Shown here: positions 24,901 through 36,900 of the stretch, piece after piece
How positions within the stretch are numbered: the first letter of the stretch is position 1
Layout of the letters: the number at the start of each line of letters is the position of its first letter
Assembly: GCF_950023065.1 (NCBI RefSeq)
Contig: NC_088680.1
Location: forward strand, 23,672,559-23,736,558
Direction: 5' to 3'
Source of the DNA: Planococcus citri
Lineage: Eukaryota > Arthropoda > Insecta > Hemiptera > Pseudococcidae
Length of the DNA stretch: 64,000 nucleotides
Notes under the pieces: model-generated
What the model saw: only the letters and a program-made list of their open reading frames with translations
Database searches by the model: none
Told to the model about the DNA's origin: nothing
Position numbers and translations under genes: made by a program

Positions 24901-27900
24901 CATTTTGAGGTAATCAACTCAAAAAGGAAAAATTTATATTGAAAATAGGGACAAATAATAGGAAGTCCGAGTAAATTTTGTTGCTGTTTGAAAATAAAAT
25001 TACTTTTTTCAATCAACATTTTTCAAACTAGGGCAACAATGTTCACAAAAAAATAAATGAATAAGCAACCACAACAATTTTTAAATTTCATGATCAATTC
25101 AGGAAAAAATAAAAATAATATTAGATTGACAATGGCAAATTTTTTAGATCGAAGAAACACGAATGAAATCGAAAAATGAGAGGAAATTAAAATTCTGCAC
25201 TTTGATTTCTCTTTTACTTGCAAATATGCGTCATATCAACCTGATTTCTCACCTCCTAATCATAACATACCAACTATTTTTATCAGTATTTCAAAATGTC
25301 TTATGTATTTTCCAATGATTCATCGATTTTTAAATTTCTCATGAAAAAGAAAGAGCCGTTTTTGCATAGAGTAGGTAAAAAAAAATATTTTTGCTATTCC
25401 TGCTAGAAAAAAAAAATCAAAAATTTGATCACTTGTTTTAAAAATTCTTTCGAGTCAATTAGAAAGTAATTTCGTTAGATTTAATACATTGAGTTTTCAG
25501 CCCCCCCTCCCTCCCTCCACCCGCACTATTCTCACCGGTGATTTCTATTTTAGCCTTCACTTCTCTGAAAATATCCAAACAATAATCAAAAAATATGTTC
25601 GAGCAATTTCAAGTCTGTTACGCGAATTTAGACCTATGCTTAAAAATCACCGTTGTCCAGCTCATTATTTATGGGTCTTCAAAAAGTGAAAATTTTGAAG
25701 AAAAAAAAATTGGAAACTGAACTTTAATACAGAGTTTTATCAAGCTATCATATCATTTACAAGAGAAAGATCATTACAGTATCATCAGACCTTAAAAAAA
25801 CCGTGGCTGACAAGAGATTGGCAAAGATCCAAGATACAAAACTTTCGAAAAATTGGAAACTACCTTTCTTTGCTTCAAAAAGGTCAATGACCGAGAAAAC
25901 CAAGTACATGTAAGATCACAGAAGTTGAAAACTTATTGAAAGTATTTTTCAACCTGGAGAATTTCTTTTTTTTCAAAAATGGAGGGAGTAACATAAAGTC
26001 AAACTGAATGAATTTTCATCAATTTTAGATTTACACAAAAATATGACGTCATTTGTTCAAATTTACAAAAAGCTATTTTCACGATTATTATTTTTTTTTT
26101 ATTGAAGAATATTTTTTCTCAACAAAGTTTTGGAGTCCACTTGAATTTTAATGGCAGATGAAAAAAAAAACAACATCATACTAAAATTTATCAAATTATT
26201 CAATAATTTGGGTTCATATTTCAAGACAGAAAACTTGTTTGAAATAAGTTTTTCTCAATATTTTGTTTCTCCTAATTAGAAATTAAAGTGCACAGTTTTC
26301 AAATATACTGAAATACATAGATTGAAAAAGGTTCTCTCACAACAATTGTTCTTTAAAACTAAAGGAGCTCCATGCTCCATATTAAAAAATGTTGATGGTG
26401 AGCCTGAAAACCCAAAGTTTCAATAAAACATCTGCCTCAACTTCCTCCAATTTTGAGAAACAGGTCATTTCACAACAGAATTTTTTTTTGTTTGCCTCAA
26501 AGACTAGGATAGAATTTTTGCTTCAAAATAAAAAAATTTCAAGTTTGAAAATTTTTTGAAAACTCTGTAATTTTTTAAAACAATTTTATTATGAACTGAA
26601 TTCCTCAAAAAGCTCTCGAAAAATTATTCCATGAACATTTTTGTAAATTTCATTCACCACCCCTTCAATTTTCAAATTAGAGAATTTTTAAAAACCTGAA
26701 TACGAGTCTTACTATTACTTCTGATCGTTCCCTCGTCGTCGAAATGAACACCTCACTCCATTAAAATATCCAACTCTTACATTAAAACAAGCTCCCCTCC
26801 CCCCCCCGACTAAATAACCCCCTAACTCGAAAACACATTTACACGAGTAATTTACCACGCGAATTATTCGATCAATAAATCCAAGTTTTTCTCAATTTTC
26901 CCACACTCGATACCGATTCCACCCCACCTCTTCCTCCCTCTCTTCAGCCATTTTCTAGCGAAATCGAACTCTCAAATTACATCATGTTTCGATTTCGACG
27001 ACAAAACACGTCTCTCGTTCCACATTACTTACACTAATTTCAAGTAACACTTATTATCGCGAGATGAACTTGACGAACTTTTAGCGATAAGCCTCCTCCG
27101 GCTCGTCGACCCTCGATGCATCTTTCCACCTTTCATCGAGTAACTTAGTTATTAATCCTTCGAACACCCGAGAGATGAGGAGAACATTTACAAAGGTAAA
27201 AGTACACACTGCTCTTCTCTTATCTCACAGGGAACTCGATAAATTCGAAAATGAAATAACGTTATGGTCGTTAATTTGTGTGATAATTATTTCCCTTCTC
27301 ACATCGTAAAGTCTATGTAGTCGTGTGGCAGCGAAGAACATCGTTAGAGTAAACGTGTGTTATCTTCCTATACCATCGAATAACCTAATAAAGCTTCTAA
27401 ATTTACATTCTAATAATCTTTAATTCTTTCGCCAAATACAGGTAAGAAGAGATGAACGAACAAAAACCTAAACCTAAATCCATCCGAGACACGCAGCCAT
27501 TTTAAGTAACAGAAGCTCTTTTTCTCTGTATAGAGGTATTACCTTCGAAATGAATCAAACTATTAATTCAAGCTGGGAATAATTTTTTACTCGATACTTC
27601 GTCGCGTCGTTGGAATTATACAAACACTTGGTTCGCGAGTCGTTAAATAAATTGTCATTTCGATCGCTAAAACAAGTCGTATATACGATTACGTCGTCAT
27701 CGATAAGTACAGCATTAAATATCAACGATGGAGATAAAAGTGCTACAAGCAGAGGGGAGAGCAGGGCATATTACGAGTAATTCAGCGGATCCATTGATGA
27801 GAAGGGAATCAGGAAACGGGGCGAGGGCGAGTTAAACGTCAACGTTAATGACGGAATTTGAATTACGAAATTTTTCCCTCTTTTTTCACGTTTTGTTTTT

Positions 27901-30900
27901 CTTTACTTACTGTTTTTTTTTTTTTTTTTTTTTTCTAAAACACGAATCGTTCCGATGATAATGAAACGAGAATACTGTTTCACGCTTCGCGTGCACCAAT
28001 GACGATGATTTTTTTTTCAACGTGTGTTGCTGGCATAAGGCATATAATATCGTTACAATTTTTTTTAATGGCTCAATTTCATTCGAAAGTCATTCAAAAC
28101 GATGCAGCTATAAAATAATATCTGTCTGATGGCGACAGCTATACACTATACAGCGACATGTACCCTGGTAATGTGTTAAAATTTTCGATAAATACCGCGT
28201 TGTACTTGTAGTAGGCACTAGGCACTACGGTAGGTATTTTATGTACATACCGTAAGTTTATACCTACACACACATTATGTTCATCTCTCGCCGTGTAGTA
28301 AACATATCTACGGTTATTTTTAAAACGTAATTTTTTTTCACGGCCGGTGAAATATGTACCTCTATGGTCTATGCGTATACCTATAATATTACCTATGTAT
28401 TTACCGTGTAAAAAGCGAGAATTAGTACAGATAAGCAATCCTATTCAGAAAAAGAAAGAGAGATGTACCTATGTGCTTGGGTAATACGAGTACATTGTAA
28501 AATAAATGGTTAAAATGGTGTAATTTGTTATAAATTTGAAGGGGAAAAAATGACAAATAGCTTTGAAAATGAAAGACCTGCCAAATAAGAGGACCATGAA
28601 TTTGACAAGAGAAACCAATCACCTGTGGAGATGGTCTATTAAATATATGCAATTCGGTGATGGTCATCATGTCCTTAAATACTAACTAAGTTACTTAGAA
28701 AACTTGGTGGTAATTTTGGGAAGGGGGAGAGGGTGAGAGGGAGGTACGCCATAGAAATTTGGGAAGTATCAAAAAATGCACACTTCGAAAAATCGTGTTC
28801 AATTTTTTTCATAAGAAGGCAACTTTGATAATCTGAAAATATTAATCGAAAAATCTCAAACAGCAATCAAAACTTAATTTAAGGTCAAGGGGGAAAAAAT
28901 GAAAAAACTAGATGACTTTCCAAAATTGTCAATCCAAAATTACTTCTCAACACCAATTAAAAAGGAAGGGAGATGAGAAATTTTGGACCAAGAGCTTCAA
29001 AATTGCAAAATCTTGGCAAAAAAAAACACACACACATAAAAAAACAACTCGCTTAAAATTTTTAAAATGACTACAAATATTCAAAAACTGCATCGAAACT
29101 GCATTCAAAATGAATAGTTCAAAAACTGACAGCAAAACTACTAGAAAATCCACCAAAATAGAAATAATTTTTAGAAAATCAAAAAGGAAAAAAAACACTT
29201 GAGACAGAGGCGGATTCAATGGGGGAGTAGGGGGGGGGTGGTTAAAATTTGTTGGAATGAGACAGGATTTAAAAATAACTAAAAAATGAGACGAAATGAC
29301 TTGAGATTTGAGCTAAATCTTGCAAAAGTCTCCTAGACAGTTAAAAATGACCAAAAATAATTTAAATATTATCAAAGTTGAATGAAATTGCATCAAAATT
29401 GCATCACGTTTCAAAAATTGTTGCACAAATTTGGCATTGGGTACTATAAGGAGCTAAAAATTCGAAAAATTGCTTTAAAATCGGTTAAACTGCATGAAAA
29501 CTATTGAAAATAGTTATAAATTGTTGTGACATTGCAAAATTACTCGTATAAAAAATCTTGACAAAAAAAAAAGAACGAAACATCAAAAAATGGTTGAAAA
29601 TTATAACAAAAATTTACCGATAAAAGTTTTTCAAAGTGGGTACATTTTTTTAAAAAATTGCTCAAAATTGAAAATTGGAATAAAAATTCCAAAAAATTGA
29701 CGAAATTAAGTAAAATTAACCAAAAAATTGTTCACAAATTACAACAGGGTTAAAACTTGTTAAAATGATAATTATGAAGACTCTTAAAAACGTGTTAGAG
29801 ATGAAATGATACAAAATATGCCTTGAAAATATCTAAAAACTAATGAAAGTTGATGTAAAATTTCAAAATCAGAGAAAAATCTCCAAAAAACCGCTTGAAA
29901 TACTTTTTAAAAAAAATAGATTTAATCAATTTTCGGTGAATCATTCCCGAACGAATTGAATTTTGTTTGTGAATCATTCGCGAACGAATTGATTCGTATA
30001 AGCGACTCGTTCACGAACAAATCGATTCATTTACTTAATTTCCGATGAATCATTCGCGAACGAATTGATTCGTATAAGTGACTCGTTCGCGAACGAATCG
30101 ATTCATTTACTCAATTGTTGATGAATCTTTTGCGAAGGAATTGAATCATTTTTGGTGAATCATTCGCGAACGAATTGAATCATTTTTGGCGAATCATTCG
30201 CGAACAAATTGATTCGTATAAGCGACTCGTTCGCGAACGAATCGATTCATTTACTCAATTTTCTATTAATTATTCACGAATGAATTGATTCGTATACGTG
30301 ACTCGTTCGCGAACGAATTGATTCGTAGGTATATGTGATTCGTTCGCGAGCGAATCGAATCGTATAAGTGACTCATTCGCGAAAGAATCAATTCATTTAC
30401 TCAATTTTTGGTGAATCATTCGCGAACGAATTGATAAAAAATCAATAAGATTGAATCAAACTAGGCCAAAATAGTTGAAAACAGTTGAAATTAGTTAAAA
30501 TAACATGAAAACAACCTGAAAATGACTAAAAAAGATAAGATAAAATATCTTGAAACTTGAGCCAAATCCTGGAAAAATTACTTAAAAGCATTGGGAATCG
30601 CCAAAAATTATTTTAATATTATCAAACTCGAATCAAATTTCATCAGAATTTCAAAAAATACCAAAAAATTGTCAAATTGAAACATCAAATATTGAAAATT
30701 GACATATTGCTTGAATATTTGAATGATTTGGATGAAATTTTTCAAAAATTGCTCAAAAATTTGTTAAAATAGTTGAAAGTTGAGATGACATTATATTATA
30801 AAAATTCAAAAAAATTCAATAAAGTCCGAAACATCAAAAAAATATATATTATATATAATTTTACAAAAACTTGATTAAATCATCAGAATTTTTTTTAAAA

Positions 30901-33900
30901 ATCCCCTAGAAAACTACCAAAAATAAATTTGTATAATGTATTTGGCAACGATGTAAAACATTCAGAGGTTATTTGAATGAAATAGAGAAATAGAGTAGGT
31001 ATAGAATGTTTTTATTACACCCGTAAGGGGGGGGGGCTAGATTTGGTTTGTGAGGCCGATGTTTTCTACTAGGGAGATGAATTTTTGTATTTCTGAGGGT
31101 TCGTCAGGGATAGTAGGTGGGTTTTCTTTTATCTGTAGTGTAAGTCTGTTTTGTTTTAGTTGGGGACAGTTGAAAAGTATGTGTTGGATGGATATGGGTT
31201 CGTTTCTGCAAAATTGGCATGAGGGTTTTGGTTCTTTTTGGTACAAGTGGTTATGAGTAATTTTTGTGTGGCCTATTCTCAGTCTGGTAATCAGGATTTC
31301 TTCTTTTCTGTTCAGGTGGCCTAGATTTTTCCAGGGGAGAGTAGTTTTTTTATGTTGGAAGAGTTTGTTTGAAGTTTGTTGTGACCAAAAGTTCTGCCAG
31401 TTAGTAAATGTGTTGTGAGTGATTAGAGATTTAATGTCATCAGGAGTGAGAGTGGTAAGAGGGGAGGGGGTAGCGGCTATTTTTGCTAATCTATCAACAG
31501 TTTCGTTTCCAGTGATACCTATGTGGCTGGGAACATACATGAAGCTAATTGAGTAATCATAATATTGGAGGTTAAAAAGGGACTTATGTATGTCTTGGAC
31601 TATGGGGTGGTCAGAAAAAATGTTTTGAATGGATAGCAGTGAACTTAGTGAGTCGCTTTGGATTAGGAATTTTTTATTTTCTGATTGAATGGAAATTATG
31701 TCTATTAGGCAATGTTTTATGGCAGTGAGTTCAGCAGTAAAAATTGAGGCACAGTTGTGAATTTTGAAACTGAGAACTTTGTCATTGATTGAGTAAGCAT
31801 AACCAGTATGAATATTAGAAATTTTTGAACCATCTGTGAAGCATAAGTTATATTCAGTATAGTTTGATAACAGTTCTAAGTAATGACTCTTGATTAATAA
31901 TGGGGAGTGATCATGTTTTGGGTAGTTTCTTAAGTAAAATTCCATCTGTATAGGTTTGAGAGACCAAGGGGGATAAGATATTGGTTGATGTATTAGGTTT
32001 TTTAGGTCAATTTGTAGGTTGTTCATATTTTTGATAAATTCTGGGATTGGACCTGAAGTATGGAGGAAATGCTGAGAGCTGTAGACATTGAGTGACCTTT
32101 GAAGAGGGTGAGATGGATTATTTGCAACAGTTGTTGAAAATTTGTCTGTCATGAGAATTTTCCTAAAATCAGGAGGAAGCTCTGCTGCTTCACAATAAAT
32201 ACTATCAATTGGAGATGAATAGAGAGCACCTATGCAGATGCGCAAGGAGGAATTTTGAACAGTTTTGAGAATGTTAGTAGTTTTATTTGACAGGTTTGTA
32301 AAGCATGGACTTCCATATTCAATTTTACTATGAATGAGCTACATGCATTTAATCGATTTCAAGTTTTCCACCATTTTTTTAGATTTCTAAGTACATAATT
32401 ATGTAGAACGACATGTTCAAAAAAATATCCCAAAACCTATTTTACATTCGCAAATTTCGTTTTCTCGTTACGTATTTCAAAATTGTGACGACGAGAAGAA
32501 AGAGGAGCGTTAAAACAACAAAAAATAACGCAGTAAAAACAGATTGAGATCACTAAACACAAATCCATTGTAATGATAATACGACACGGTTCTCATTTCT
32601 CGACGAAGTGTTTGTATACATTAAGATGATTCAAATGAAACAAAAGACAATTCGATGAAATCCGAGCCCTAAAACGTGATTTTTCGTACATCCTGTGTGT
32701 TTTCTCATCTGCGTGCTCTGTCGGACACCATCGATAACCCTCTTTATCCCAAATAATACCATATTAAACTTCAACTTCGAAGGTCGAACGAACTCCTACA
32801 CAGCAAACTGTGTGAGGCAAAAAAAATCCTCACTTCAAAATTTCACACTATATAGGCCCAAGACAGCTGAGGATTTACCCCATTAAAGTATGTAAAAGAA
32901 TATAAAGGCATTTTGTTTACGTAAAATGTTAATAAAATGAAACACCAAAAACACGTGTCAGCCTCGTATTCTCCTTTATAACCAAAAAAGAGAAAGAGAA
33001 AATTTATATCGTCTAAATGAAACTTATACCTACCAAAAAAAAATGTAAAATGTATAAATTCGTACAACAAGGTTACTTCGACGTCGCGACGCATTATTTA
33101 CCCAATTTGAAAGAAAGTTTTATCGAAAATGTGAAAAATATTACGACGTTTGTCGTTTGCGTAGACGCAGACACGAAAAATTTACAATTATCATTATTTT
33201 TCGAAGGCTTTTCACTACCACGCGTAAATTTTCCATTTTTTTTTTGATTTTCTTCAAACGTTGTTATTTCATTTTATGCTTTTCTCTTTTTCATTTTTAA
33301 ATTGAAAATATTCGTCCTTTTTGAACTTTTTATTCGAAACAACTTAAATTTACAAAGTTGGATTTTAGTTTGAGCAAAATATTAGGGGAACACGAACGCA
33401 ATTTGTGGTATTTCAGATTTCAAATCTGCAAAATATTACTTTCGGCAATAAAATTCAAGGTTGACGCGACTTGCGTCTATTCGACGAAAATTTTTACGAT
33501 TTTGTAGATTTTCACACCAAATAAAAATTGCATTATGGCAGATGTTCGTTAAGCACGAACGTATATATAAAACGATGGAATCTGTAAACTGGTTTTTAAA
33601 AAAATTACACGAGAGGGTAAGTGCACAATAGCATAATTATAAATAATATTTTCATAGAAAAATTTCAGTCAGAAAATGTACCTACAATTTTGAATCCAGA
33701 TCTGAGAACTATAGGGTTACATAGTTAATCATTCATCGAGACGATGAACCGGTTTATCTCACGTTTTTTCCACAACTGACAGAATTCAAATCTGTTCAAA
33801 GGTTTTCCCAACAAAATTTATGGAAAATTTGTTTACAAAGCTGATTAACTTTGTGCTTTGACTGTAGCTAAACGGTTGGTTTAGTAAACGTCTTCATTGG

Positions 33901-36900
33901 TAAACAACTAGAGAAGTTTGTTATTTGACTATTGACACGCATAATTTTATGGCAAATTTTTCACAGTTTTCAAAGCAGTTTACACAGTTAATCAACTCAA
34001 GTTCCACATGTACCTACTACCTACTTACTTATTATGTTTGCAGTAAACGTGAAGGTACATATGAGGAGAACATGTTTGTTGACGAGATACACTGGTGATA
34101 AGATTAAGTATGTACAAGAATTTTTTTCGTGTTTTGACACAAAATACAACTTTTCGCACTTGATTTTGTTCAAAACAATGATTTTTTTTATCAAAAAAAA
34201 ATACCATCAATTTTGAAAAATAAGTATTCAATTTAAATCCAATTTCTAAAATTACCAGGCATCCACACATTTTCAAAATCCATTTGTACCACTTCAAGTT
34301 CAAAATTTTCTCCAGCAGTTCAGCGATTATTTTTGAACAAAATGAAAAATTTACAGTTCACAAATCAATAAATGAAAAAAACTGAAATTTGGTTTGTATA
34401 TTCCATGTATTTTCGATCTCTCGAATCGATTGATGATAGTTTCGAGCCATTCCAAAGTCTCCAGCAGATTTCTGGTTTCTCCAGTAATTTAAAAAAAAAA
34501 TAAATAAAAAAGTTGTACAAATACGATCAAAATCCGAGCTTATAGGAGCAGAATTTATGGGATTTTTCGGATACCTGGAGAATCCAAAAATCTGCTGGAG
34601 GCTCCAGAACAGTTGAAAAGTATCACGAATCGACTCAGGAAATAACAAATCTAGGTTGTAAACCGAATTCCAGTTTTTTTCGTTCATTCTCGTTAATTTG
34701 ATCAAATTTTGATTTTTTTTTCATTGAAAATGGTTTGAAATTTTAAAAATTCGCTAAAAATTTAAAAGTACATAAGTATAAATGTATTTTGGGGTTCTCT
34801 CAAGATTCCCCTTAGTCTGGTCCAAAAAAAATGGTGCTTGTTGCGATACTTCTCTCGTAAGAGGGACAAAAAACGTTCTCTTATAAAAACCACCTCAAAC
34901 CTAAAATTGAAGGCTCTATAGAATGATCAAATCAGGTATCGAGAGTACCTCAAATTTTCATCAACTTTTTACTTCCAGCTCATCCAATTTCAAAAATAGG
35001 CAACTTTACAAAATAATATTTTTTGCTTTTTTCAAAAAGTTGCCCCTGTCAACGAAATTTCAAATTTCGAAAATTTTGAGGAATCAAAACAGAATAACGC
35101 TTTAAGTTCTTTCAGTAGATATTTTTGATTCGAAATCAGTGTGAGGTCAATATGTAGATTGTAGAAATTTTCAAATGAAAAATTCCCTAATTCTTGAAAA
35201 ATTTCAACTTGACCAATTCCACATGAACTTGAACCAAACTTAAATTTCATAAAATTTTTTCTTCGACGTTTTGGTTGAAGAACCAAGTATCTGTCGCCTC
35301 CTAACCATTGAAAGAGATAAGAAATATGGGGAGAAAGTCGCAATTTTCACGAACCTGTAATTTTTTGCAAATTTTACAAACTTTGAAGGCTCATATCTCG
35401 AGATTAATTAAACTTTGAGTAAATTTGCTGACGAAGTTTCAAAGAGAGCAATAAGTAGGAGATTAAAAGTCGATAATTAAAATCAGGAAAGTTCAAAATT
35501 AAACTTTCAAGGTGAAGCTCAACTTCATTATGATGATGAATTCAAAAATTCAAAAATTCAAATGATCAATTTTAAAACAGAAAATTTACAACGAAAACCA
35601 GTTTTCATGCCTTTTTTAGATATTTAGATGTACATAAGTGATTTTTAAAAAATGGGATCACATTTCTGGAAGAGGGGGTACAAGGGTACCCAATAACCAA
35701 AGTTCAAGAAAAATGCGAGAACTAGAGTGACATATCGATTATTACTAATTCTATAACGCTGAGTTCGAATATCCACATATCGGCTTACTTTTTCAATCTG
35801 ATCGTTTTAACCCCTCCTCCCCCTCCCACTCCTGCGCCTTCAATCCTCTTAAATCAATTACCAAACACTGAAAATAACACATGAAATGTCGTATTTTTAG
35901 ATTTTCAAGGGTGCTGAGTTTGAATATACGTAGGTACTTCCTTTTCTATTCGACCATCAATGCCTGACACCCTCCCCCTTCATAAAAAATTACATAGCCT
36001 ATAAAAATGTAGGTATGTAGTATGGAGTCTCGATTCCTACCAATTTTAGGAAACTGAGTTGGAAATTTGGAATATCTACCTACATATTTTTGGAATTTCA
36101 GCCTCTCAGATCTAAAAAAGTCATGAGCTGAGGAGGCCATAGAGGACAGAAATTTTCAAAAAATTCAATTTTAAATAACTAAATATTTGAACTCAGCTTC
36201 CTAGAAAAATCTCAGACACAACGCTCGCTTTATCAGTTCAGAACAATTCGCTCGAATAAATCAGATTGCAATTGCACTTGCAATTGAAAGAATTCAAGTG
36301 ATAGATTATTCAGTTACTGTCAAGATAACCGTTTGAGAAAAGTGGATAGATGATTCGGTCGTTCGCGAACGATTCGAGTAAAAATCAAACTGCTTCGCGA
36401 AGAATTTTCGAACAGATGTCTTTCAAATGTTGACACTCATTATTAAAAAAAAAATTAATCAAAAAATTGTTCAATCGTTCGCCAACGACTCCACCTGAAA
36501 TCAACTCGAAAAGCACTCAAGTCTGTAGGAGTGTAGACAGAATCACACCCAACCCAACTAGCCTCAAACCATCGATATTTCACAATATAAAACGAATACC
36601 TTCAAATAAAAAAAATTGCAGATGAAAATCTAAATTTCTTACTAACCAAAGTCTTGATCTCCGAAGTAAAAAAAAACACACCTTCGTCTTCATCTCGACT
36701 AATTTACAACGATATTACACGTAAAAAAAAAACTTTCAACCTCGAAATCGATTTAAAAATAAGATAAATACCCGTCTGTGCTTCGTGTTGCACGTACGAG
36801 GAACGTGGACCCAAAACGAGATTAAATTTAAAATAACTTTTTTAATAAAATGAAAAATTCACCCATCATTTAGGTAAGTAAGTAAAGAAACATTGTTGTA

